7,628 nucleotides of DNA from Acidobacteriaceae bacterium (GCA_031296355.1 JARLFX010000427.1:1-7628), one strand, 5' to 3'; shown: positions 1 to 6,435, counted from the first letter of the stretch. Notes: generated by a model from the letters alone, not told the origin. Made by a program: numbers and translations.

Positions 1-507
1 CAGGAGATTCGTGAGATCGCCGGTCGCTTCCGCGAGATTCCGGCGTACAGCGACGACAAGAGCTACTATCACGATTGGGGCGCAAAAGAGCCCTTTTCGC
101 TGGTAGGCAGGGGCGTTGGTGAGTGCTCGGCCGGGCTCTTTGATCTTATTGAGGTCGATCTCAAGGGCGCCAGGCAGTTACTGGAGGAACTTCGCTCCGG
201 CGATGTCGAGAGCGGGGAAGCGCTCTATGCCATCACGCTCCGGAGCGCTCGCGCTTTGCTGATTACACGGGGCATCGAGGCGCCAACGGATGTCGCGGTG
301 TTCGAAAGCTTTGCCAGGCACTTCATTCAAGCCGGACTGATCGACAGGAGCTTCAACACTGTGATCGCGAGGGCGCATGAGAGGAAAACAGAAGCCCTCA
401 ACCAACTGCAGGAAGAAGTCATCGCGTTGCTCAATGCGGTGGAAGCTCTCTATCGAAGCATGGACAACTCGCTCAGGTTCCCCGCTGAAGCCAAGATACC
501 TGCATGA
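1..507 (+). CDS. Nitrite/sulfite reductase, C-terminal part with HEPN-like tail (5' truncated)
   Basis: The reading frame is open from base 1 and stops with TGA at 505-507; 168 residues are visible and the start lies outside the window. The first part holds DDKSYYHDWGAKEP followed by RGVGECSAGLFDLIEVDL, a signature I associate with the C-terminal region of nitrite/sulfite reductase-like proteins of Acidobacteriota and relatives. The rest, from about residue 55, is helical, with SARALLITRGIE and a closing YRSMDNSLRFP, and resembles a HEPN-like helical extension. The siroheme/4Fe-4S domains would lie upstream and are not visible, so the catalytic role (six-electron reduction of sulfite or nitrite in the cytoplasm, feeding sulfide or ammonia assimilation) is inferred from family memory. 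The alternative is a stand-alone HEPN-domain protein. Sulfite rather than nitrite as substrate cannot be decided here. Confidence 0.72.
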   Translation, partial: QEIREIAGRFREIPAYSDDKSYYHDWGAKEPFSLVGRGVGECSAGLFDLIEVDLKGARQLLEELRSGDVESGEALYAITLRSARALLITRGIEAPTDVAVFESFARHFIQAGLIDRSFNTVIARAHERKTEALNQLQEEVIALLNAVEALYRSMDNSLRFPAEAKIPA

Positions 508-543
508 GAGCAAACTGGGCGGGGACAAGGCACTTTACCAAAC

Positions 544-573
544 GCCCTCCAGCACCTGAAAGCGCTGGAGGGC
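544..573 (+). terminator. Terminator-like hairpin after the reductase gene
   Basis: A perfect 10-bp inverted repeat, GCCCTCCAGC (544-553) and GCTGGAGGGC (564-573), flanks a 10-nt loop 37 nt after the reductase stop. It is followed only by TTATT, so the U-tract is poor. Position and stem strength suit a transcription end for the reductase; without a strong U-tract it could instead be a 3'-end stabilising hairpin. Confidence 0.6.
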
Positions 574-686
574 TTATTGGCATTTGAGCAGCCGGAAACC
601 CCGGGTCTTTGCGCTGCCAAAGACCAAAAAATGGAGTGACCTGGGGCACAGAAGGTCGCTCCGCCGGAGAGCAAAATCTCTTCCTG

Positions 687-716
687 TAGACAATATCCCA
701 TGATACGAGATACATT
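687..716 (+). promoter_or_regulatory. Candidate sigma70-type promoter for the aspartyl protease
   Basis: TAGACA (687-692; 5 of 6 matches to TTGACA) and TACATT (711-716; 4 of 6 matches to TATAAT) are separated by 18 nt. Transcription would start near 723, giving a 5'UTR of about 48 nt. The same -10 hexamer, TACATT, occurs in the promoter proposed for the peroxiredoxin. The call rests on sequence match only. Confidence 0.4.
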
Positions 717-730
717 TCTGGGACAGTGAA

Positions 731-749
731 CGCTCAAGAGAATTGAGCG
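731..749. repeat. Inverted repeat in the protease 5'UTR
   Basis: CGCTCAA (731-737) and TTGAGCG (743-749) form a perfect 7-bp dyad around GAGAA. It sits just downstream of the predicted transcription start and 9 nt before the ribosome-binding site, so it could be a DNA operator or an RNA hairpin affecting translation. No binding protein can be named. Confidence 0.4.
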
Positions 750-758
750 ATCGCCGAT

Positions 759-765
759 GGGAAGG
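759..765 (+). promoter_or_regulatory. Shine-Dalgarno that favours ATG 771 as protease start
   Basis: GGGAAGG lies 5 nt before ATG 771 but only 2 nt before ATG 768. Spacing therefore favours the second of the two consecutive ATGs. No comparable site precedes the later in-frame GTG at 849. Confidence 0.5.
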
Positions 766-770
766 TCATG

Positions 771-1712
771 ATGCTGCAGACCGGTCTCCCGCCTGATCGA
801 TGTTGTTGCCTGGAACGATGTAGCCTCCTGGGCCGATGTCGACTCAATGTGCGATGTTTCACCCTTCTGTTGGCTATCGCACTTCCCGGAGTCCTTGTTG
901 CGCAAGATAAACAAACAAAAGAGGTAATACCATTCCGACTGCGCGACGGTTACCTCATGATTGCCCAAGCCACGGTGAACGGCGCCGGTCCGTTCAGCTT
1001 CCTGGTGGATACGGGCACCACCCGCACCGTCATCGACCCGGACCTGGCAAATCAGTTAAAGGTCACCGCCGTCGGCGAAGTGAACGTGACCACGGTTTTG
1101 CATTATCGGCGGGACAAGCTGGTCCGGTTACAGGATGTGCGGGTTGGCGAGGCTTCCGTCTCCGGTCTCGGTGCAATGGTGGACAAGCTTACCAGACAAA
1201 AAATGCTTGCCCCCGGGATTCGCGGCGTTCTCGGCGAAGATTTTCTTTCCAGGTTCGACCTGCTCATCGACTACAAACAACGCCAGATCCAATTTGGTGC
1301 GCTGCCCCCTGCAGGAGAGCGATGTCGGTTCGAGGCAACTGGCCAATATCAAGGCGCTCCCACGACCAACCGACTCCTGATCGACGTAGAGATTATGGAG
1401 GTGAGCGGAAACAAGGTCCAGCTTCAGTTGGACACTGGCGCAAAAACTCCGGAGTTGTTTCCCGTCAGTTATGATTCTCATCCGTCCCAGCCCTGGGGCA
1501 GCTCCATGGCCACCAGCAGCGGCGCGAACGGGGTCATCGTCCATTCCAACGTCATCCTGAAAATCGGCACCACGATGATTCCCGGCCAGGATGTGGTTCA
1601 GTCTCGTCGTGCAGTCGCATTCGATGCGGCGGGCCTGTTGCCCGCAGCAATCTTTCGCAGAATCTATATAAGCCACTCGGGTGGATTTGTGGTGCTGAAT
1701 CCCGCCAATTGA
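771..1712 (+). CDS. Secreted retropepsin-like aspartyl protease, two lobes
   Basis: A 313-residue protein. After a long, cysteine-rich N-terminal stretch (residues 11-29) comes a hydrophobic signal-peptide core, FTLLLAIALPGVLVA, with probable cleavage before QDK, so it should act in the periplasm or outside the cell. Two aspartyl-protease lobes follow. The first has FLVDTGTTRTVI with the catalytic-type DTG at 80-82 and a closing GVLGEDFL (from 152) plus LLIDYKQRQIQF. The second has LQLDTGAKTPELF with DTG at 221-223. This matches the bacterial 'aspartyl protease family' (Asp_protease_2/retropepsin-like fold); no PDZ domain is seen at the C-terminus. Substrate is unknown. GTG 849 is an alternative start giving a compact, conventional signal peptide (MRCFTLLLAIALPG), but it lacks a ribosome-binding site. 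The gene looks monocistronic, and the next gene converges on it. Confidence 0.88.
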   Translation: MLQTGLPPDRCCCLERCSLLGRCRLNVRCFTLLLAIALPGVLVAQDKQTKEVIPFRLRDGYLMIAQATVNGAGPFSFLVDTGTTRTVIDPDLANQLKVTAVGEVNVTTVLHYRRDKLVRLQDVRVGEASVSGLGAMVDKLTRQKMLAPGIRGVLGEDFLSRFDLLIDYKQRQIQFGALPPAGERCRFEATGQYQGAPTTNRLLIDVEIMEVSGNKVQLQLDTGAKTPELFPVSYDSHPSQPWGSSMATSSGANGVIVHSNVILKIGTTMIPGQDVVQSRRAVAFDAAGLLPAAIFRRIYISHSGGFVVLNPAN

Positions 1713-1762
1713 GAGCCCGTTTGGCTGAGAAGTGGGGAACGATTTACATCAACCCCTGTGCT

Positions 1763-2830
1763 TCAATCGGCTGACTGGGCATGGGCGAATTCCGGAAGCT
1801 CGTCTTCCGTTGGCGAGTCGACTCTCACCATGGGGCCATCCGCGGCTAACTCGCTACCTGGAACATCCGATTTAAAAATAGGCCAAAGCAACTGGGCATA
1901 CCAGGGATCGCCCTGGTAATGGGAAATTCCGTACGCCTTGGGGTACTGACGGGAGATGTGAGCCGTCCCAAAGATCACATCCCAGAGAAAGAACATGTTT
2001 CCGAAATTTCCCTTGTAATATCCAATGCCGTCGTCCGTTGACGAAGCATGATGCGCATGGTGCGTCGCCGGCGTTGAGATCGTCCGCTCCAGAACCCACG
2101 CAAGCGGATGAAGTGCCTTATAGCGATAGAACGGCCGGTCCCAGGGCAGACTGGAATGCGCGAGCGTGGTGATGAAGGACTTGATGGTCAACACCACCAC
2201 TGCGGACGGTCCAAGGCCGAGGTATACGAGGATGCTGGTGAGATACGTCTGCGAGAAGAACAGCGTGTAGATGGCATTTTGCCGGCTAGCCATGGACATG
2301 CCCATGTAAGGCGCGGAGTGATGCGTGCGATGAAATCTCCATAGCCACGGGACCTCGTGATGTAGCCGGTGATACCAGTACTGCGTCAGGTCATCGGCAA
2401 CGCAAAGGATCAGGATTCCCCAATAAAAAGGCACCCATTGAAAGAGATTGTGCTCGCGGGGCAAGAGGGTTGGCAGCACCGATATGCTGAACCAGGCAAA
2501 GAATGGGCCGAAGACGAGTTTGGGAAATGCAAAGCAGGCAATGTCGACGGTTCTTTCATGCCAGCTCCACTCTTCTCCATACATGCCGACGGTGAATTCG
2601 AGAACGCCGAGCGCGAATACGAACCAGAGAAAGCGATCTCCGTGGATAGAGGCAGCGGCGGTGTGCAAGATGCTCGCTACACCTTGCCCTGGAGCGGCCG
2701 GGTGCTCCCAGGGCCTGACGTCCTGGATTGAAAACGCCGCAAACATCAGGACTGCCGGCAATGCATAGAGCAACACGCTCAGCAAGGAGTTGCGGATGAT
2801 TCTCTGTTTGACGCTCGGGTCAATTTTCAT
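1763..2830 (-). CDS. Sterol desaturase / fatty acid hydroxylase family membrane protein
   Basis: A 355-residue integral membrane protein of the FA_hydroxylase (PF04116-type) superfamily, non-heme di-iron enzymes that hydroxylate or desaturate lipids using O2. The family's histidine boxes are all present: HRLHH at 154-158 after DDLTQYWY, HRTHH at 167-171, and HHAHH at 257-261; H225 is an additional candidate ligand. Hydrophobic segments lie at about 14-34, 67-84, 98-120, 131-146 and 186-224, so the histidines would face the cytoplasm. The C-terminus (about 321-355) is acidic and polar without obvious motif. The start is supported by GAGG (minus strand, 2838-2841) 7 nt upstream. The gene follows the 42-residue membrane protein by 50 nt, a gap containing an eight-A run on the coding strand. 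The lipid substrate (sterol, hopanoid, fatty acid or carotenoid) cannot be told from sequence. Confidence 0.92.
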   Translation of the reverse strand: MKIDPSVKQRIIRNSLLSVLLYALPAVLMFAAFSIQDVRPWEHPAAPGQGVASILHTAAASIHGDRFLWFVFALGVLEFTVGMYGEEWSWHERTVDIACFAFPKLVFGPFFAWFSISVLPTLLPREHNLFQWVPFYWGILILCVADDLTQYWYHRLHHEVPWLWRFHRTHHSAPYMGMSMASRQNAIYTLFFSQTYLTSILVYLGLGPSAVVVLTIKSFITTLAHSSLPWDRPFYRYKALHPLAWVLERTISTPATHHAHHASSTDDGIGYYKGNFGNMFFLWDVIFGTAHISRQYPKAYGISHYQGDPWYAQLLWPIFKSDVPGSELAADGPMVRVDSPTEDELPEFAHAQSAD

Positions 2831-2880
2831 GACAATACCTCAATTTTTTTTGATCGGGTCTGCAAGGCAAGCGGCCATGC

Positions 2881-3009
2881 CTACGGCCTTGCTCCCAGAA
2901 TGGTTCGGGTGAGCCAAAGAGCGGACGCAATAATGATGAGAGGCACGACGGCCACTACCACGCCCACACCAATTTTCTTCAGCAATAAAACGAAGTCTCG
3001 TTGATGCAC
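2881..3009 (-). CDS. Small single-pass membrane protein (42 aa), GTG start
   Basis: This short frame starts with GTG at 3009-3007 and ends with TAG at 2883-2881. It encodes 42 residues: a polar, basic head (MHQRDF, then KK at 11-12), one continuous hydrophobic helix from about 13 to 33 (IGVGVVVAVVPLIII and following), and a short basic tail ending ILGARP. By the positive-inside rule the topology is ambiguous, since basic residues flank both ends. AGGAG lies 6 nt before the GTG, an ideal spacing, and an in-frame stop sits just upstream (minus strand, 3021-3019), so the start is well defined. It precedes the desaturase-family gene by 50 nt on the same strand, suggesting co-transcription and possibly a small partner subunit. 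I recognise no family; function unknown. Confidence 0.62.
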   Translation of the reverse strand: MHQRDFVLLLKKIGVGVVVAVVPLIIIASALWLTRTILGARP

Positions 3010-3420
3010 TTTCAACTCCTAATACATTTCTAAAACCGACGCAGCGGAGTCGCTTCAGGGTGAAGCATTTTCTGGATTTGTCGCCCGAAGCAGCCGTCGA
3101 GGTTTGTCTGTTCGAGGCGGATCAGGGGGAAGTCCGCGCGCCCGAATCGATGGGGCGCTTTCAACAAAGATGGAGGGGGAGATTTAGACGGCAGGCAGGA
3201 TCAACAACAAGAGCAGCGGGGAAGCGGCTCGTAGACGCGCACAAACGAGATGTGAAAATACACCGGCATCTACTGGTATTGGGCCATGATTGAGCGTCGA
3301 TGTCAAGCCGAATTGAACGGCTGCGGAGCTTGATTTGCAATCGATATTCTCACGGCCCGAGTGCGGTCTTTGCGGCGTAGATCGAAGGTCGCTGGGGCTG
3401 GTCTCGCTCACAAAACGGAT
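3010..3420. other. 411-nt intergenic region between propeller and small membrane protein genes
   Basis: No convincing gene fills this gap. Frames of 77 residues on plus (3060-3293) and 75 on minus (3184-3411) have low-complexity or arginine-rich products and no ribosome-binding site. Visible structures are weak: AGCCG/CGGCT (3306-3310 and 3318-3322), GCGCCC/GGGCGC (3138-3143 and 3153-3158) and GCTTC/GAAGC (3052-3056 and 3062-3066), none with a proper U-tract. A TTGACA (minus, 3306-3301) sits 31 nt before a 22-codon frame ending in Cys-Ser-Cys-Cys (3201-3269). A new promoter for the two downstream genes probably lies here, but I cannot place it securely. Confidence 0.4.
3016..3020 (-). promoter_or_regulatory. 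Shine-Dalgarno deciding the GTG start of the 42-aa protein
   Basis: The minus strand reads AGGAG here, 6 nt before the GTG at 3009. It is one of the clearest ribosome-binding sites in the window and is the main argument that this short frame is translated. Confidence 0.6.
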
Positions 3421-4713
3421 CTAGTGCATTGCCGTTTGGATCACCTGCAAACTGCGCGATCGGTAGTTGGTAAGAAACAACGTGGCGCCGTTCTGGCCGA
3501 TGCCGATATTGCGGGGAAATCCTCCGGCTGGCCATGTCTTCGGCGGAGCGACGCTTGATGACTTGGAGACATTCGAAACATCAAGGATGGCGAAGGTCCC
3601 GTCCGAATCTGCAAATCGATTGGAGTTCGCGACGGCGAGCAGTTTGTCCTGGTGAAAGAGGTGAATGCCGACGGGCGCGGAGCCGCCGGAGGGGAAGACT
3701 CGCAACAGGGCGTGCTCAGGGGCCTTGTCGAGAGAGCGTGGCGCAAAGGCCAATATCTTGTCGTCTCCGCGTGCGGAAACAAACAGAACCGATGAGTCTG
3801 CTGCCTCGACCAGGCGAACAGGGGAGCACCCCGCTGCGACGCGCGAGAGCACCGCAGTGGGGTCTTGCTGGATTGCCCGCTGCGTGTCGATCACCGTAAC
3901 GAATCCATTGTGCTGGGCGGGTGTTCCCTTCGTCTGCACGCAATCTGCCTTGGTGAGATTCGGATCTCCCGCACCTGCGATGGATGGCGGTTGATTTGCG
4001 GGTATGAGTTCTGTCGCAACATAAAGACGCGAACCATCGGGAGAGAGCATCAGGCTCGGCACCACATCGCCAACGGCTATCTGCGCGATGGACTGCGGAT
4101 GATTGACGTTTCCCTGGGCATCTGCATTCACAGCGATAATCCCAACACTACCGCGTTGTCCTTGCAACTTGCCATATTCGTTTGCGGCAAAGACATACTT
4201 GCCATCGGCTGAAGCCACCACGTCAAACGTACCCGCCGCTTCGCCTTCCGAGGCAAAATACGGTTTCGCCGTTCCACTCACCAGATCTCGAACGCTTAGA
4301 AAGGCTACCCCCGCGTCTCCTGCGCCTACTGCAAGCGTTTTCTCATCTTTCAAAAGAACAAGGCCATTCGCTCCCGTAGCGCCAGTCTCAACAAATCCGG
4401 CGGACTTTAGACTCAGGTTGCGAGAGCGGAGCGGGCCGGTTCGGCGGAAAATCTGGATGCCTGAGATCGTGTCCGTGCGCGCTCCGGCGGCCTGATCGGA
4501 TCCTGCGAAGTTTGAATGGGCAACGTTGGTGACGGAAACAAACACATAGCGGCCGTCACTCGTGGCCACCGCTGACGTTGGATTTCCAAGCGTAGGGTAG
4601 TCACTCGTGGTTACAGAGAGATTTTGCCCTTGCATGGCCATCGGAGGTAAGAGAATCAGGCCAAGCCACACGAGCACTCTCACGTTGAGCTTTGTTGCGC
4701 GCAGCAGGTTCAT
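3421..4713 (-). CDS. Secreted beta-propeller (YVTN/YncE-like) protein
   Basis: A 430-residue protein with a signal peptide: basic MNLLRATKLNVR, hydrophobic VLVWLGLILLPPMAM, then Gly-Gln-Asn at about 29-31. The mature part is built of recurring blade units ending in aromatic/valine strands: SDGRYVFVSVT (about 52-62), SADGKYVFAANEYG (168-181), SPDGSRLYVATE (224-235), DSSVLFVSARGDDKI (306-320), KLLAVANSNRF (357-367) and NGATLFLTNYRSRSLQVI (408-425). This spacing fits a six- to seven-bladed propeller of the YVTN/YncE or lactonase-like type. Only two cysteines remain in the mature chain (258 and 296), possibly a disulfide. No lactonase catalytic set can be assigned, so enzymatic activity is not claimed; binding or scaffolding outside the cytoplasm is as likely. 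The start is supported by GAGG 5 nt upstream (minus, 4719-4722), and the ATG overlaps the stop of the HTH gene (ATGA), implying coupled translation. Confidence 0.85.
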   Translation of the reverse strand: MNLLRATKLNVRVLVWLGLILLPPMAMQGQNLSVTTSDYPTLGNPTSAVATSDGRYVFVSVTNVAHSNFAGSDQAAGARTDTISGIQIFRRTGPLRSRNLSLKSAGFVETGATGANGLVLLKDEKTLAVGAGDAGVAFLSVRDLVSGTAKPYFASEGEAAGTFDVVASADGKYVFAANEYGKLQGQRGSVGIIAVNADAQGNVNHPQSIAQIAVGDVVPSLMLSPDGSRLYVATELIPANQPPSIAGAGDPNLTKADCVQTKGTPAQHNGFVTVIDTQRAIQQDPTAVLSRVAAGCSPVRLVEAADSSVLFVSARGDDKILAFAPRSLDKAPEHALLRVFPSGGSAPVGIHLFHQDKLLAVANSNRFADSDGTFAILDVSNVSKSSSVAPPKTWPAGGFPRNIGIGQNGATLFLTNYRSRSLQVIQTAMH

Positions 4714-5075
4714 GATTGCCTCGCAAGAAAGATGTTGGTCTGTTGCGGTCTGGCACTGTTGCGCGCTCGCAGAGCGCTGCGAATCTGCTTGACGTCAATG
4801 TTCAGTTCGACAAGTGTTCTTGCCAGTGTGTTGCGATGCATTCCGAGTTCCTGCGCGGTTCTGCCACGGTGAAAGGTGTGCACGATCAGTACCCCAATGA
4901 TGTAGCGTCTACGGAATTCAGAAACTGCGTCCTCGTAGGACACACGGAAAGCGCGCATCTCCTGTACGACGCTGCGCAGGGACTGGTTCACCGAGGCTAC
5001 GCTTCGGAGTGCTCCATCGCTGGGCGAAGCAAAAGAATGGGATGGTGTCTGCCACGCATTACTGAAGGTTGCCAT
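4710..5075 (-). CDS. Small Fis-type helix-turn-helix protein
   Basis: A 121-residue protein whose C-terminal half carries a Fis-type HTH (HTH_8/PF02954-like): FRRRYIIGVLIVHTFHRG (about 54-71) followed by RTAQELGMHRNTLARTLVEL (72-91). GMHRNTLARTL is the typical recognition helix region of the DNA-binding domain of NtrC-type regulators and of Fis. There is no AAA+ or receiver domain; the N-terminal 40 residues are Ser/Ala-rich and probably flexible. I chose ATG 5075 because GAGGAG lies 4 nt before it; an in-frame ATG at 5147 would extend the protein into the deacetylase gene, without a visible advantage. With this start it overlaps the deacetylase by 17 nt and the propeller gene by 4 nt. It probably binds DNA as a dimer and may regulate its own operon; target genes are unknown. 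Confidence 0.85.
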   Translation of the reverse strand: MATFSNAWQTPSHSFASPSDGALRSVASVNQSLRSVVQEMRAFRVSYEDAVSEFRRRYIIGVLIVHTFHRGRTAQELGMHRNTLARTLVELNIDVKQIRSALRARNSARPQQTNIFLARQS

Positions 5076-5961
5076 CGCGCTCCTCGTCTGTGCGGAGAAT
5101 TTGGAAGAGTGAGTCAGCGGTTGCCTGGGCATTGGAAGTGCTGCCAAGGTCTACCCAGATGTATTCCTTTGGATCCTTGTTGTGCATCGTTTGCAGAAGC
5201 CCCTGCGATTTGTGTTCGGCAATCATCCAGCTCACGACGATTTGATAAGAGAGCGCATTTTGGAAACCGAAAGATGTGTTCCTGTCAAAGGCGAAGGAAT
5301 ATGCCGAGTTCCACCTCTGCGCTTTCGCCACAATCGGCGGCGGAACAAAATTCGAACCATCCGTATCGAAGCCAAGCTGGACGGACCGAAGATTTTCCGG
5401 CAATGCCCGAATTGCCGCTGCCGCCAGAACCGTCGCAGCCTGATGATGTCCATGGGTCGTGGCGCGTGGAAGCACCGTGAGCACATACTTGTAGTGTTCC
5501 TGCTTCACCAAAGCCTCGATCTTCGAAGTGATGAACGTGGCATTCCAGTAGTGATCCGGACCGTCCTCTTCATCGGTCGTGAAGCGCTCGTCTTTCTGGC
5601 CGAGGAAGAAATGCTTCCGAATACCAAGCACCCTGCCGGCGTTGATCGCTTCTTTCTTGCGAATGGCGGGAAGTTCTTTCCGGCCAACCGCCTCTGCCGT
5701 CAGAGCCTTTTTGTAGTACGGCTCGGCCAGGGTGGAGTATCTGAAGCCTCCCTCACCATCGGTGATGATGAGCTCATCCACCGTTCCACCTGACTGCACG
5801 GCCATCCTGTAAACAGTTGCAGCGAAATAATACTCGTCGTCCGGATGCGCGACCACCAGCAAAGCTTTGCCCGGTGGCTGAGCGAAAGCACCCGCCACCA
5901 AGAGAATCAAGAATACAAGTGAGAACACAAATAGGAGCCTACGAAATAGCTTGAAATTCAT
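5059..5961 (-). CDS. Secreted PIG-L family (LmbE-like) deacetylase
   Basis: A 300-residue protein with an N-terminal signal sequence or anchor (FKLFRR then LLFVFSLVFLILLVAGAFA, cleavage likely before QPP near residue 28). The PIG-L/LmbE fold is shown by LLVVAHPDDE (34-43), whose His and Asp bind the catalytic metal and general base, and by the second metal motif THGHHQA (169-175). The region VDELIITDGEGGFRY (61-75) and the closing YSFAFDRNTSFGFQNALSYQ with EHKSQG (249-254) are also typical of this group. Family members remove N-acetyl groups from GlcNAc-type sugars in a zinc-dependent way; here the enzyme should act outside the cytoplasm, perhaps on cell-wall or exopolysaccharide sugars. The start has AGGA 7 nt upstream. 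It lies 93 nt after the CxxC protein gene and its 3' end overlaps the HTH gene, so it heads a compact trio. Confidence 0.92.
   Translation of the reverse strand: MNFKLFRRLLFVFSLVFLILLVAGAFAQPPGKALLVVAHPDDEYYFAATVYRMAVQSGGTVDELIITDGEGGFRYSTLAEPYYKKALTAEAVGRKELPAIRKKEAINAGRVLGIRKHFFLGQKDERFTTDEEDGPDHYWNATFITSKIEALVKQEHYKYVLTVLPRATTHGHHQAATVLAAAAIRALPENLRSVQLGFDTDGSNFVPPPIVAKAQRWNSAYSFAFDRNTSFGFQNALSYQIVVSWMIAEHKSQGLLQTMHNKDPKEYIWVDLGSTSNAQATADSLFQILRTDEERDGNLQ
5080..5085 (-). promoter_or_regulatory. Shine-Dalgarno deciding the HTH protein start
   Basis: The minus strand reads GAGGAG, 4 nt before ATG 5075 and inside the last codons of the deacetylase gene. It argues for the 121-residue form over the 145-residue form starting at 5147. 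Confidence 0.6.
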
Positions 5962-6054
5962 CTGTTCATCCTGATCAACGGAGTCATCATCCGAAGGGAT
6001 TCTGAGTTCTCACGGCTCTGCCCACGACGACTGCAGCAGGTTGCTCCCACGAAA

Positions 6055-6357
6055 TCATCTGTGTCTAGATGTTTCGCACAGCTCCCACAGTTCTGTTCTC
6101 TTCAGCTCGAATTCGACCGTCGCCGCCGGCAAAGCCTCTCGCCATGCCTGCTTCATCGAGCTTCCAGCGGCACGAAGATCCAATATGTGTGAAACGCGTG
6201 CATCGCAAACAGGGCATTCCGCGCCGATTTCAGATCTGATAGGCGCGCGCAGGCAGATGCCGCAGTAGGTCAGTCCTGTCGACGCAGAAATCCAGCCGAA
6301 CCTCAAGGTGGATTGATTCCGGCTGAGCACAATGGTGTAGAGGTGCGATTCGCTCAT
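6055..6357 (-). CDS. Hypothetical protein with a putative zinc-ribbon (CxxC/CxxC)
   Basis: A 100-residue protein with CGIC at 32-35 and CPVC at 48-51, a 12-residue spacing that suits a zinc ribbon or knuckle, and a further lone Cys94. The part before it (VLSRNQSTLRFGWI) looks beta-stranded; the part after it (HILDLRAAGSSMKQAWREALP and on) looks helical and charged. No signal peptide is visible, so it is probably cytoplasmic, with possible roles in nucleic-acid or protein binding. I do not recognise a named family. I chose ATG 6357 because GAGGA lies 4 nt upstream; the longer frame from 6438 would run through the terminator hairpin at 6408-6435. It may be the first gene of the minus-strand operon, 93 nt before the deacetylase gene, with no terminator between. 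Confidence 0.65.
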   Translation of the reverse strand: MSESHLYTIVLSRNQSTLRFGWISASTGLTYCGICLRAPIRSEIGAECPVCDARVSHILDLRAAGSSMKQAWREALPAATVEFELKRTELWELCETSRHR

Positions 6358-6361
6358 GAGT

Positions 6362-6366
6362 TCCTC
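6362..6366 (-). promoter_or_regulatory. Shine-Dalgarno deciding the CxxC protein start
   Basis: The minus strand reads GAGGA, 4 nt before ATG 6357. No such site precedes the upstream in-frame ATG at 6438. Confidence 0.5.
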
Positions 6367-6405
6367 GAAAGTCCAAACGGTCAGTGAATTCCGGCGGGCA
6401 AGCGC

Positions 6406-6435
6406 AAAAAGGCCCACGATTGTTCGTGGGCCTTT
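6406..6435 (-). terminator. Intrinsic terminator hairpin upstream of the CxxC protein gene
   Basis: AAAGGCCCACGA (6408-6419) and TCGTGGGCCTTT (6424-6435) form a perfect 12-bp stem with a 4-nt loop. On the minus strand the stem runs into five T residues (6410-6406), so it should terminate a minus-strand transcript; on plus the tail is TTT only. No evident gene precedes it on minus, and the next minus gene starts 48 nt downstream, so it either insulates the operon, acts as an attenuator in its leader, or ends a small RNA. Confidence 0.75.

Noticed and set aside
450..968. 172-codon frame on minus overlapping the reductase end, the gap and the protease start
   Set aside because: It runs antisense through two supported genes and the terminator hairpin, has no ribosome-binding site and no protein-family features.
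3060..3293. 77-codon frame on plus in the 411-nt gap
   Set aside because: Arg-rich second half, no ribosome-binding site, opposite in direction to all neighbouring genes; not enough to call a gene.
4710..5147. Longer 145-residue form of the HTH protein
   Set aside because: The extra 24 residues lie wholly within the deacetylase coding region and lack a ribosome-binding site, whereas ATG 5075 has GAGGAG at 4 nt.
4716..5480. 254-codon frame on plus
   Set aside because: It is antisense to the HTH and deacetylase genes, whose motifs (HTH_8, AHPDDE, HGHH) are unmistakable; its composition is Cys/Arg/Ser-rich and shadow-like.
5182..5793. 203-codon frame on plus
   Set aside because: Entirely antisense to the deacetylase gene; open only because of the codon pattern of the opposite strand.
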